Assembly (NCBI RefSeq): GCF_000327385.1
Contig: NW_008707205.1
Coordinates: 382,495-446,494 of the forward strand
Source: Lottia gigantea
Taxonomy: Eukaryota; Mollusca; Gastropoda; Lottiidae
Length of the DNA stretch: 64,000 nucleotides
Direction of reading: 5' to 3'
The notes under the pieces were generated by a model that worked only from the letters and a program-made list of their open reading frames with translations, was not told the DNA's origin and made no database searches. Below are positions 25,801 through 34,012 of the stretch, piece by piece; the first letter of the stretch is position 1, and each line of letters opens with the position of its first letter. The translations under genes and the position numbers were made by a program.

Positions 25801-28800
25801 ACATGAGGTGTCCATTATATCCAATATGGCTGAAATAGTCTATCAAATTTTTACATGGCCTTTAAAAACATTTCAGTCACCATCTGCTGTTAGGAGAAGA
25901 AATAAACCACCAGGAAAAAGATTAGGTAATTTTTATTTATTTTTTTTTTTTTGGATGGACAATAATGAAAACCTTGTGAGGTACAGTATAACAGCAATAT
26001 TTCCCTGCATGCTGTAATACTTCTGTTTCTTTTATGGAATTGTTTTTTTTTAAGATACAGTAAATACAATGGTGTTTCTATAAAAAGGGGCTGGGGACAT
26101 CTGAAGCTTTTGCTCAAATTTCTTATTATTTAACATAGGGAAAGATTGCCTGTAAGCTTTCTGGACAATTTGATGGCCTTAATGAATCATATGAATGTCA
26201 CTGTGTATATAGACACATTAGATAGAGGGAGCCATGTGGTCAGTGAGTAAGAGGCTTGCTCGCTAACCTGAAGGCATAGGTCGTAATGATGCCTGCGGTT
26301 CCCCTTGTCAGTGATGCAGTTCGAAGGGGCTGGGGGCTAACATGTAAAAAGCATCTAGTGGTTCGGATGGGACAATAAACCAAGGCCCTGTGTGCTATAG
26401 GCTGTGCACATTAGAACTCCCTTGACAGTTGGAAATTGAAAAAGAGTAAGGTTATGCCCCCATCGGGAAAATTTCACTCATTGCACACTGCATTTCCAAT
26501 TCATTTCATTACAGCTGATAGAAGAATATCATGTAAAGATCTGGGTAAAGGTGACTGTGAAGGCTGGCTATATAAAAGAAAGACTAGAGATAGAGGACCT
26601 TTAACTAAACATTGGGTTAAAAGATGGTGTATATTAAAAAATAATAATTTATATTATTACAAAGAAAAAGACGTAAGTTTTTGTTTAATATTTAATATCA
26701 TATTAAGTGTATAATATCTAATATGTAATTGTTGATTTCACATCTCTATTTAGATATTCCACTTAACAAGTCTAGGGTTAGATAATTGCACATTTACTCA
26801 ATGGGATATTGAATTAAAACCTATTGAGTGTATGATGCCGGTTGGAAAATCATATACAGGTACCTCTGTCCTAGTTACCGAAGTGAAACAATGTAGAAAT
26901 ATGTATTAGTTTTGCACATGTTGTAGAGACCATTTGCATTTGCATAAGTCAACCTGAAGGTCTTGGCATAGGTGGAGGTAATACCTTCGGATTTTTCAAC
27001 ACGGTTACCCCCTGTCAGTGATGCAGGTAAGAGGGGCTGACATGGAAAAAGCGTCTAATCGTTCGGATGGGACAATAAACCGAGGCCCCGTGTGCTACAG
27101 GAACGTTAAAGACCCCTTGACAGATGGAAAATGAAAAAGGGCAGGCTAATGCCGCTGCTCTGGCAAAATTTCCCTCATTGAACCTAGCCGATCTTCATTA
27201 GCCCACATGGTGCAAAAAAGTAGGGTGTGTAACTCTATTCATTTCATATGCCTGCTACAAAGAAGACAAGGTCATGACATGATTAATAAGTGAACATGAA
27301 TTTTTATTATATATAAAACATGAACATGTAGCTTGTCATTTTTACACATCATAGATTGAAACTGTGTTACAATTAGAATACTTGATAGTAGAACAGTAGA
27401 CTTATGTATGTTTTAAAACTTACGCCATTTGAAATTGGTTAAAATTGTCTATTATAGGATTTGAAAGCAGAAGGTGTTATACATTTACTGGCTTTTCAAG
27501 TATCCCCTGCCACAGACATTAAAACTAAAAAATTGTAAGTAATGTTTATATTTTCTCTTATATTATGTCCTAGATAGTAGAATATATATTTCTTAACATA
27601 TCATTTGTATCTAAAAGCCAAAATCGGAAAAAATAATAACTTTCTTATAGGAATATAGTTTTCTACATATTTGCTATAAGTTCAATTTCAGCTATCTACA
27701 GCACTTCTCCGAAGTAGAATTTGTTCTGGTTCTGGTTTCAATTGGACTGGTACAGTTTATTCAATGGCAGGAAAACTAAGCATCAGAATTAAATTCCGAT
27801 AAGTGCTATGTGTAGCTAAAATTGAGCTTTATCAACTGTTAAAGCAAAACCCTTTAAAAATTGGGTACAGTTCTGAAAAAACTTGACTGATATTGAATAT
27901 GCTTTATTCCACGCTGGCTAGACTGCCTACAATGTCCAATGTATAGTAAATATATATGGTTACATACACATTATTTTACAAAGATGACCATCTATGTTTC
28001 AACATTCTTGCTTCTTATCTCTACAAGCTTGAACTTGGCTAAATCTCTTGTCTGAGATAACTTGTGCCCACTGACAGCTGGGAAAATGAAAATGACTTAC
28101 ATGCCATGTAGTTATGACGGAAATATTTCCTCTCTAAACAGTTTATTGTTTTCTTATTAATGCTCCTATATAGTGAACATGGGTAAGTGTAGGTGTTATA
28201 AAACTATTGTTGTGTTTAAGTTTTTGTTTTTAGTTCACACTTCATTTCATTGTTTTATTCATTATTAATTCACAAAGCACATAATGGAAATTATTTGAAT
28301 TCTGACCACAATAATCTAGTCAGAAATTGCAGATGTTAAAACCATGCTTAAAAAAACTGTCATTGTCAACCATGTTCATAATGTAGAGGCTAGAAAACCA
28401 CTGTATAAATAAACAGAAATAACTCGAGTGGTGTATATTCTTTTAACTCAACACAGGTGGATTTTTACCTGAGGAGTAAGTTTTTGGCCAAAGTTCATTA
28501 TGTTATTTTACCAATACATTGAATTCATGATATTGCATGCTTTCACATATTGTTTTACAGTTTTGTGTTGGGGGAAATTTGATTGTTTTATAAAATTGTC
28601 TAAAAACACCCCAATTTGACTTGCTTATGAAACAATAATTCCATGAGCATCACTTATATATAAGCACTTAAACTTTTCACTGAACACATTCAAATTTTTA
28701 GGCAGCACTTAGAAATTGCCTGGAAAGATTACTGCAAATATCTTCTGTTTGTTCAAATAATTTCAGAACTCAAAATTCTGAATTCAGAGTTTAAAAAATC

Positions 28801-31800
28801 ACTCAGTACAAATTATTTGAAATCAAAGCCATCAAATACTGAAGAGATATTTTTTGACATTTTTTTCTTTTTCAGTGCATTTAAAGTTCACAATGCAGGA
28901 ACCACATTTTATTTTGGTTCAGAAAGACAAGAAGATATGAGCAAGTAAGTCATATTTCATATTTTAAATTATTGATATAGATATAGATGGATGAGTAAAT
29001 AGATGAATAAAATGGTATATTTTATAATATTATTATTTATCTTAAAGATGGATGAATAAAATGGGATATTCATATTATTATTATTATTTATCTTATAAAC
29101 AGATGAATAAAATTATATCTTTTACATTATTGATATAGATATAATTATTTATCTTAAAGATGGATGAATAAAATGGGATATTTATATTATTATTATTATT
29201 TATCTTATAAACAGATGAATAAAATAATATCTTTTAAATTATTGATATAGACATAGATGGATGAATAAATAGGTATATTTTATAATATTATTATTAATTA
29301 TCTTATAGATGGATGAATGAAATAGGATATTTATATTATTATTATTAATTATCTTATAAACAGATGAATAAAATGAGATATTTTATAATATTATTATTGA
29401 TTTTTTTATAGGTGGATGAATAAAATGGGACTTGCTGCTATCAATTTTGACACTAGTAATATTATGACTACAGGTGGCTTTATTAAACCAGAAACTACTG
29501 TTAAAGCCCAAGGTTATGGTGTTCAAAGTAAGTCAAAATATTTTACAAACTGTCCAAAGTTATCAAGGTGACAAAATTTCCCTACAAGAAGGAAGGACTA
29601 ATTCCTTCCTTCCTTCCTTCCTTCCTTTTCCTTCCTTCCTCCATTCATTCATTCATTCATTCATTCATTCTATCTATTTTAGATATGTACTATAGTGAAA
29701 GTGAAGAAGAAAATGATGACAATGGGTCATCTATGACTGACAGTTGTTTATCTTTAGCTAGTACCACATCTAAGGACAGTGTCGCTACATTAACTCCCTC
29801 TACACAGAACTCTCCAGAAAGACAAACTAAAGGTAGAAAAAGATATATAAAAGTTTTCTTTTTATTTTTGATTTATGGTGGGATAAGGTGCTACAAAAAA
29901 CTTTGTACATTTGTGTATGGTCCTATGCTTCTGAAAAGACGTTTTGATTTAGAATAAGATACTACAGGTCTTTCAAACTACCAGCAGACTGCATCAAGTA
30001 GATGATATTATCACTCATTTTGATTGGTTGAGATTTTAGATTAGATTCAATGAAACAATATTATCTCCTTTAATGTATGTGTAACATTAGCTTTTATTGG
30101 TTGATTGAGTAAAAAGACTACAGAAACAAGATTCTGAGTGAAAGCTTATCTTGCCTTACTATCAATGGTAAACAAATTACATGAAATATGCCTCACAATA
30201 TCATACTGAAATATTGTTTGAAAAAAAAAAAACAATTTTACACTCAAATTTTCAAAAAAAATTACTTGAATTATGAAAACACAAGTATCGAATACTACTA
30301 AATTTTTTGCAGCACCTTAAATATGTACATGCATGAAACATTTTATTTGGGTTTGGTCTGGGCATGGTTACTATGGTTACTATAACTTGTAAATTCTGGG
30401 TATTTATGGATTTGTTTTTATGTGAAACAGGAGAATATTGTTGTAAATTTAATGCTGCATTTGTTACCACTTGTATGTAGTGGGAATTATCATAACCAGA
30501 TGATATTCATTGATAATCATTTTAGAAAAACAAAGATGGCTTATTTACAAGCTATCGTGTTTTACATGATTCAGATTTGCGGCCATTGTTACTAACTTTG
30601 AAACTTTGATTGCTCATGGCACTTGTGATTTTCCTAATCAGAAATAAAACTTTTCATTTAGTGTGATGGAATACTGTATTCCCTCTTAGAAACATCTATC
30701 TCCCAATTAAATGAGAGGTAATGAATGCAACATTGGAGTAAGTCAGTGAGAAAAAGCTTATATAGCACCTGCCCCAAAATATTTTTTCAGAATTAGTGGT
30801 TTGGCTATTAACATTGACTGCAAATGGTTTCATGAAGGCACACAATTGGTATTAAAAAAAAGGAAATGCAAATTTTTCTCTTGGAGCTTTGGAAAATTGG
30901 AAACAAATTCAAATTTGAATCAGTTTTGGCTTTATTTGGAGATTAAAAGTAAATTTGATAAAGAAAACTTGGCATGACAACTCTTTTGGAACATCTGTTC
31001 CTGTTGTGTCTTGTCTATGGTCTCTGCTGCTCTGTGGTGTTATCTGTTGTGTGTCGTCTGCTTGGTTTGGGTGGTGTTTGATTTGTAATTTATAATTACA
31101 TAGATGCTGGTACAAACGATGACCTTCAAGTCATGATTCGAAATATCCAGAAATCTGATCTTACTATTGATGGTGTTGATCGTAATAAAACCAGACGCAG
31201 TCAGATTAAGTCTGTTGATCTGCTCAATGCCGCCTCCTCAGTAGAAATAGATAAACTTCGTAAACTTCAATCACTTCAAAGAACTCTCAAGGTTAGTTGA
31301 AGTTGAATGCTGTATGGAAGGAGTGTTATTAATTAAACAAAAGACATCAATGCTCATCTGGGTGCCATTCGGAACATAGGGATGAGTAGTCCACTTTATT
31401 TTGAGGTCTAATAAGTTTGGATTTGAAAGACATTTAGAAGACATGTTACAATATATCAAAACATCTGCCACTATTACAGCCACTGCTAGCTATTTTGAAA
31501 GTTGTTGGCTGGTGTAAAGACAGAAAAACTAGGCCCTGTTTTATGGGGATTTTCCGCATCTCTGAACTACCTTCCATTTTTTTGAAGCCACCTTTGCAAA
31601 AATATCCCAATTGTAAACATATGCAAAATATGAACAAAATCTCAATTTCTAAGGGCATCAAAATAAGAGGCCCAGGTAGGTGTTTGTGACTGGTAATTAA
31701 ATATTTACACCCCTATCTCTATTCCTGTATTTACTTTGAATATGATATTCATTAGCATTAGAAAGCTGATTAAAATATATAGCAAATGTATCAAGTTATA

Positions 31801-32674
31801 GCATGGATACAAGTATTTTATGGCCAAGAAGAAATGATTTACTTTTTGTAGGATTTGGTCAAATTATTTTATATGAAAAGGGGAATCAGATAACTTAAAA
31901 AATTGGCGTATAAGTGAAATTGGCTATTTTTTTTAGCCACCCTATGCAGACAAAAATAAATATCAGAGAATGCATGGATAATTTGTATTTTGTTTTACTG
32001 ATTGAGTTAAGTTTATATGTGGTTATATTTGGCTTATGGTTTTTGAGAATTTTTTTTAATTTTGGGCTGGTTCTGATTGTCAGTAACATGGCTTCAAGTT
32101 ACTGAAGATTCTGAACATTTTTTCCAGGGAAACTAGTTGTTAATTTCTTGTTGACAACAGGCTCAATTTTTTTTTAACCCTTTCGACCCTAGCAACTTGT
32201 TTACCGCCCACACACTAACGTAATGTATATCCGAGCATCCGGTATACGGGCCATTACTAAGTGACGTCATACAACGTTAATATCATCACTTTTACTTTTA
32301 TTACTTGAAGTTCAGGGTTCAAAGGGTTAAGGAAGTCTAAATTCTTGACCATTACTAAGATTTTTAATGAGCATGAAAGACAAGTACTTAGTTTTGAAAT
32401 GTCAAATAATATGGTCTAAAAGGTTATCTTGATACAAATTTGATCTACTTTTAGGTACAAATTACAGATGTTTTAACTAAAATTGGAATGGTGTAATATA
32501 GTAATATTATGATTTTGTATATTATTTTTTCAGGCTAAAGAAAATGAACTAAATAGTATAGATAAATTATTAGCTGATTCCATTACTCCAGTTAAACTAC
32601 AACAGTTTACAGAACAACACAAAGATTTAATAACCAAACGTAGATCTTCACGCAAAGATAAAAACGCTAAGTGA
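9767..32674 (+). CDS. CNKSR: CNK scaffold, connector enhancer of kinase suppressor of Ras
   Basis: Complete 965-aa gene in 21 exons: 9767-9863, 10676-10839, 11042-11265, 11776-11905, 12915-13031, 13475-13534, 14014-14082, 14580-14833, 21661-21702, 22904-23310, 23897-24159, 24735-24844, 25795-25807, 25877-25925, 26515-26672, 27458-27534, 28876-28944, 29412-29527, 29683-29832, 31104-31291, 32534-32674 (TGA). Phases agree throughout and total 2898 nt. Order: SAM (about 18-87), CRIC (88-244), PDZ (245-314), Ser/Thr-rich linker, PH (about 668-778), C-terminal helical region (857-965). CNK is a non-enzymatic membrane scaffold linking Ras/Raf/MEK and Rho GTPase signalling. The second Met at 9791 (AAAATGG) has a better start context and may be the true start, giving 957 aa. 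Vertebrates have several CNKSR paralogues; which one is closest cannot be decided here. Confidence 0.95.
10163..10621 (-). pseudogene. Duplicated coding-like fragment in CNK intron 1
   Basis: Two tandem copies of about 200 bp (about 10190-10380 and 10394-10600) sit in intron 1. On the minus strand the right copy reads as a good coding segment, GGDPSQTNRHLAAIANHIRT followed by NPLQLDKMLGHNANKKEIQK and LQQ, ending at a perfect donor-like CAACAG|GTGAG. The left copy is clearly related but disrupted by small indels. I do not recognise the protein. It looks like an exon with its flank copied from a host gene elsewhere and then duplicated; a small unidentified gene is possible but unlikely. Confidence 0.4.
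11042..13031 (+). other. CNKSR: CNK exons 3-5: CRIC domain
   Basis: Exons 11042-11265, 11776-11905 and 12915-13031 encode the conserved-region-in-CNK (CRIC). Recognisable parts are SGIADLLTTLKNLISWLDRA, DLCLLRNTILKN, CGVLADICDGLVTSSKDPLV and PASLELATI. A His-rich stretch (HHSSHHNK) sits in the first of these exons. CRIC is an all-helical domain specific to CNK proteins and needed for their signalling role. Confidence 0.9.
12469..12888. mobile_element. TTAA-flanked MITE (piggyBac-like), copy 1
   Basis: TTAA occurs at both ends with inverted ends TTAACCCTTTCAAC at the left and GTTCAAAGGATTAA at the right. The inner segment CATTACTAAGTGACGT and the GGTGTTCAGGG block are shared with the shorter copy at 32174. 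There is no coding capacity. The TTAA target and TTAACCC start are typical of piggyBac-derived non-autonomous elements; the family call is inference. It lies in CNK intron 4. Confidence 0.6.
13118..13372 (+). mobile_element. Dispersed SINE-like repeat, copy 1 (CNK intron 5)
   Basis: This is the reference copy of a family with at least seven copies in the window. Shared blocks include CCCTGTCAGTGATGCAGG, CGTTCGGATGGGACAATAAA, GCACGTTAAAGATCCCTCGA and TTCCCTCAT, with a tail ending CCATTCATTTC. Better-preserved members carry a tRNA-like head (see 26225), so the family is probably a tRNA-derived SINE. It has no open reading frame of its own. Confidence 0.75.
13475..14833 (+). other. CNKSR: CNK exons 6-8: PDZ domain and start of linker
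   Basis: Exons 13475-13534, 14014-14082 and 14580-14833 encode a PDZ domain: GMHIQSSYYGTHVLSG, SPADLCRKIEKGDEVIQVNN, TVLGWPLKKLVNTLKEKP, VVLLLKKRP. The carboxylate-binding loop is GMHI, following the preceding Glu-Glu-Leu, rather than canonical GLGF, as in other CNKs. The rest of exon 8 begins a basic, Ser/Pro-containing linker. Confidence 0.92.
14925..15632. repeat. Pair of GGGCGTATA-bounded dispersed repeats in CNK intron 8
   Basis: Two related copies, roughly 14925-15222 and 15238-15632, share the run CATGTC..TCCGTC..AATTGCTCGTAA-type sequence, ACTTGGTT, ATCACCCAA, AACCCTAT and the end CAGTGGGCGTATA followed by CCTGGCAAGC. At their junction TATACGCCCACAT and TGGGGGCGTATA form a short inverted repeat. 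The copies are diverged and non-coding. Their class cannot be decided. Confidence 0.55.
16557..16912 (+). mobile_element. MITE family B (GGGACAG ends), full-length copy 1
   Basis: About 356 bp with imperfect terminal inverted repeats: TTAAAGTGACAGGTGCCCC at the left and GGCGCATCTGTCCCTTTAA at the right. The interior contains TATACTTTAGTCTCAGAAAC, ATAGTGTTCACAGCTC and TTCTAAAGACTATTAACATA, which recur in all copies. Only short non-coding frames are present. It is a non-autonomous DNA transposon of uncertain superfamily; the TTAA at the ends may be target site. Located in CNK intron 8. Confidence 0.65.
17571..17859 (-). mobile_element. MITE family B, truncated copy 2
   Basis: Opposite orientation to copy 1 and only 660 bp away. 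It matches from TAGTCTTCAGAAGTACTAGA through the AACTAGGAATTTTACTCA block to the terminal GGCGCGTCTGTCCCTTTAA. The left terminus is missing. Inverted close copies such as these can form a long foldback in the intron RNA. Confidence 0.6.
18525..19180. repeat. Minisatellite, ~30-bp units containing GTAAGTTTTTGTATGATG
   Basis: About 20 head-to-tail units in CNK intron 8. The unit core is GTAAGTTTTTGTATGATGAT followed by a variable ATATCATAT, AAATTGTTT or GGTACATTGTTT segment. A higher-order pattern repeats blocks near 18540-18640 again at 18690-18790. The long minus-strand open frame here (18353-19054) is a by-product of the repeat. Each unit carries a consensus-like 5' splice site, GTAAGT. Confidence 0.9.
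20214..20420. repeat. Higher-order tandem repeat (AATAAGATGAGTGCTGACTTT)
   Basis: Short units built on GGAATAAGATGAGTGCTGAC and GAGTATTGACTTTTAAGAG are arranged in a roughly 112-bp block that is repeated almost exactly twice (20214 onward and 20326 onward). Non-coding, CNK intron 8. Confidence 0.8.
20800..21245. repeat. Degenerate tandem repeat (TCTTGACAATTAGACATCAGAAA)
   Basis: About a dozen diverged units of roughly 30-36 bp share TGTCTTGACAAT, GACATCAGAAAAGAGT and a variable middle. Unit divergence is higher than in the neighbouring arrays, so it is probably older. CNK intron 8. Confidence 0.75.
21661..21702 (+). other. CNKSR: 42-nt symmetrical exon of CNK (candidate cassette exon)
   Basis: A small exon between AG (TTATTTATCAG) and GTGAGAAT donor reads NSEIKDLCQKFTA, with split Arg codons at both ends (phase 2 in, phase 2 out). 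Its length is 14 codons, so including or skipping it keeps the frame between exon 8 and the exon at 22904. Position in the middle of an 8-kb intron fits an alternative exon. Inclusion is inferred from splice signals and phase, not transcript data. Confidence 0.6.
21777..22136 (+). mobile_element. MITE family B, full-length copy 3
   Basis: Starts TTTAAGGGACAGGTAGGCC and ends TATATCTGTCCCTTTAA, with the same interior as the 16557 copy (CATACTTTAGTCTCAGAAAC, AGTGTTCACAGCACACCG, CTTATGAAGACTATTTACAT). It lies 74 bp downstream of the 42-nt CNK exon. Non-coding. Confidence 0.65.
22904..24844 (+). other. CNKSR: CNK exons 10-12: Ser/Thr-rich linker between PDZ and PH
   Basis: Exons 22904-23310, 23897-24159 and 24735-24844 encode a polar, probably disordered linker with many S/T-P sites (GSESPQYTLPIN, SGGSPTLERPS, PTPIILNVPETPPQQ). 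Basic Arg-x-x-Ser/Thr patches (QRRATVSGG, RMRSHDLPK) could be kinase or 14-3-3 sites; this is inference. Such linkers carry regulatory phosphorylation and Src- or Raf-binding sites in other CNKs. Confidence 0.85.
23378..23642 (+). mobile_element. SINE-like repeat, copy 2 (CNK intron 10)
   Basis: Same family as 13118: CCCTGTCAGTGATGCAGG, CAGATGGGACAATAAACCGA, GTTAAAGATCCCTCGACA and a tail ATCCTTTCATTTCATTT. The copy is moderately diverged and lacks a clear tRNA-like head. Confidence 0.7.
25202..25468. mobile_element. MITE family C with ~45-bp terminal inverted repeats
   Basis: The left end TAAAGAGGTTTTCTAAAATT..GGGGACACTGATAG is matched by the reverse complement of the right end (CTATCAGTGTCCCCTATAG..TTTAGAAAACCTCTTTA). 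Termini start with TA, fitting a TA target as in Tc1/mariner-type elements, which is inference. The interior contains two TGACGTCA-type sites. The open frame across it (25224-25634) has no protein similarity that I recognise. CNK intron 12. Confidence 0.7.
25795..25807 (+). other. CNKSR: Predicted 13-nt microexon of CNK
   Basis: The exon ending at 24844 leaves phase 2, while the exon at 25877 reads CNK-like only in phase 0 (SPSAVRRRNKPPGKRL); reading it in phase 2 ends in a stop. A 13-nt segment, AGACAGACATGAG, flanked by TTGTTATTAG and GTGTCC, restores the frame as R-D-R-H-E. The donor is weak, so another small exon could do the same job. Confidence 0.5.
26225..26514 (+). mobile_element. SINE-like repeat, copy 3, with tRNA-like head, abutting CNK exon 15
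   Basis: The most complete 5' end of the family: CCATGTGGTCAGTGAGTAAG, GCTTGCTCGCTAACCTGAAG and GGCATAGGTCGTAATGATG resemble a tRNA A-box/B-box head. The body has TCAGTGATGCAG, GGTTCGGATGGGACAATAAA and TTTCACTCATTGCACACTGC, then jumps to the tail AATTCATTTCATT. That tail runs directly into ACAG and CNK exon 15. Confidence 0.75.
26940..27250 (+). mobile_element. SINE-like repeat, copy 4 (CNK intron 15)
   Basis: Includes part of the head (AACCTGAAGGTCTTGGCATA, TACCTTCGGATTTTTCAAC), then CCCCTGTCAGTGATGCAGG, ATCGTTCGGATGGGACAATA and a tail GTGTAACTCTATTCATTTC. It is the closest match to copy 1. Confidence 0.75.
28970..29411. repeat. Tandem repeat in CNK intron 17 made of copies of the exon-18 acceptor region
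   Basis: Units combine ATTATTATTTATCTTA with (A/T)AGATGGATGAATAAAATGGGA and ACAGATGAATAAAAT. The array runs straight into the true acceptor TTTTTTTATAG and exon 18, whose first bases GTGGATGAATAAAATGGGAC match the repeat unit. About seven to nine diverged copies are visible. Confidence 0.85.
29602..29680. repeat. Microsatellite (TTCC)n/(ATTC)n at the acceptor of CNK exon 19
   Basis: Four-base repeats CTTCCTTCCTTCC then CATTCATTCATTCATTC occupy the stretch just upstream of TATCTATTTTAG, the acceptor of exon 19. The repeat therefore forms much of the pyrimidine-rich region before the splice site. Length is expected to vary between individuals. Confidence 0.9.
29683..32674 (+). other. CNKSR: CNK exons 19-21: acidic segment and C-terminal helical region
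   Basis: Exons 29683-29832, 31104-31291 and 32534-32674. The first is acidic and Ser/Thr-rich (YYSESEEENDDNGSS), as after the PH domain of CNK2. The others encode IDKLRKLQSLQRTLKAKENE and LNSIDKLLADSITPVKLQQF, matching the conserved C-terminal helical region of CNK, and end in a basic tail (RRSSRKDKNAK) with TGA at 32672-32674. No PDZ-ligand terminus is seen. Confidence 0.9.
32174..32330. mobile_element. TTAA-flanked MITE (piggyBac-like), copy 2
   Basis: 157 bp, TTAACCCTTTCGACCC at the left and GGGTTCAAAGGGTTAA at the right, with TTAA at both ends. It shares CCATTACTAAGTGACGTCA and TTGAAGTTCAGGG with copy 1. It lies in the last CNK intron. Confidence 0.7.
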
Positions 32675-34012
32675 TATGTCTGTTGACCTTTTGAATTTAA
32701 GCGTCTGTTTTACATGCATTATAAATATGGTGTTAAATGATCAAGCAAACTACATCACATAGCATCTTTGTCATACACATTTCAACAGAGAGCTTGAATC
32801 TTTAAGGAAATGAATTCAAAAATTACTTATTGAGCAATATCATACAAAACACTTTGATATTTTGGTCGGTCAATTTGAAACTTGACAGAAATTGACTGAT
32901 TGTAGATTATGTGGTTTTTACAATTGTAAATAGTAATTTATATTATATGTAGTTAACGATGTCATTTATCTAGAATAAGAAGGTTTTAACTAGTCATGCA
33001 AACTATTGAGATTTTCAAGACCTATTTGTTTTGACTACAAAAGTTTGTATAGGATTTTTAGAACTATAAATTGTTGTCATGCAAAGATGTTAATACATAT
33101 CTTAGGTCATTTGAAATAGTCACAAAAGCAGTTTATTGGCTTTTGGGCATTCTTGACTATATGTAAGTCAATGTTCTTTGCAACTTAAGCTACGATTACA
33201 TATATATGTAAGCATAATGCAAACTCAAAACGTGATAACGTGTATGTACGATGATTCCTCAAAACTGTCAATGTATACAGAAAACCATTAACTACAGTCC
33301 ATAGTCATCTGCAAATGCAAAATAATGGGAGGTGGTGAATTTGAGGACACATGTAAGTAGGATTTGCGAATGATTTTTGATTTGATTTGCTCTGGTCTTT
33401 TTTTTATTGATTATGTGTTGAGTTTGTGTACAGATGTAATCGTAGCATTTGACTATGTAAAAATTTGAGATGTGTATCAATATCCTTGCCTGAATAGTTG
33501 GAATACCTGTTATTCTCAGTACCATGACTTATTAGTAGGCTATTTATTGTTTTTGTTACTTATTGTTATTGTTTATACTGCAACACATACATGTCTATCA
33601 CCACAGGGACTCAATGAAAATTTTGTACAATTGGATGTGTCCGTAGGAAGAATTTTTTGTGGCTGATCAGCATAGAGTTTTCAGCAAGCATGTCCCAGAC
33701 AATTCTCAAGTCCATAACTACTTTTATATTGTTATTTATATGTAGTGTTGTTGAATTTTATTTCTATTTTTTTTGTATATTTTAATACTGAAAATTTACA
33801 TAAGGGTGATATTGAATAATGAATACAGATCAGTGTTTATAAGGATGGAATCAAATTTTAGTTTCTATTATGAATTATGAGAGCTGAATTCCAGTAAGTA
33901 AATTCAGATTTAGATTTATTTTTATCATGTATTGGTAAAGTGAGAGTCAAGTTATTCTATCCAGTCAATTTGATAATGTTCCAGGTAATTGTCATCTACT
34001 TATATTTCCAGG
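32675..34012. other. CNK 3' UTR and flanking DNA
   Basis: AT-rich sequence after the CNK stop. No coding exon was recognised, and no clear AATAAA signal stood out, so the transcript end is undetermined. The short frames at 33292-33666 show no recognisable protein. Confidence 0.6.

Larger units (their letters stand above)
26515..29527 (+). other. CNKSR: CNK exons 15-18: PH domain
   Basis: Exons 26515-26672, 27458-27534, 28876-28944 and 29412-29527. The block opens with the CNK signature DRRISCKDLGKGDCEGWLYK and continues with HWVKRWCILKNNNLYYYKEK, AEGVIHLLAFQV, FAFKVHNAGTTFYFGSE and the C-terminal helix WMNKMGLAAI with its invariant PH Trp. The domain is expected to bind phosphoinositides and place the scaffold at the membrane. 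Confidence 0.93.

Noticed and set aside
26436-26714. Continuous frame joining a SINE to CNK exon 15
   Set aside because: The 5' part is SINE sequence; the true exon begins at 26515 after an AG in the right phase.
26750-26860. Possible extra CNK exon after exon 15
   Set aside because: The frame does not continue the PH domain, while the exon at 27458 joins in phase with the expected AEG motif.
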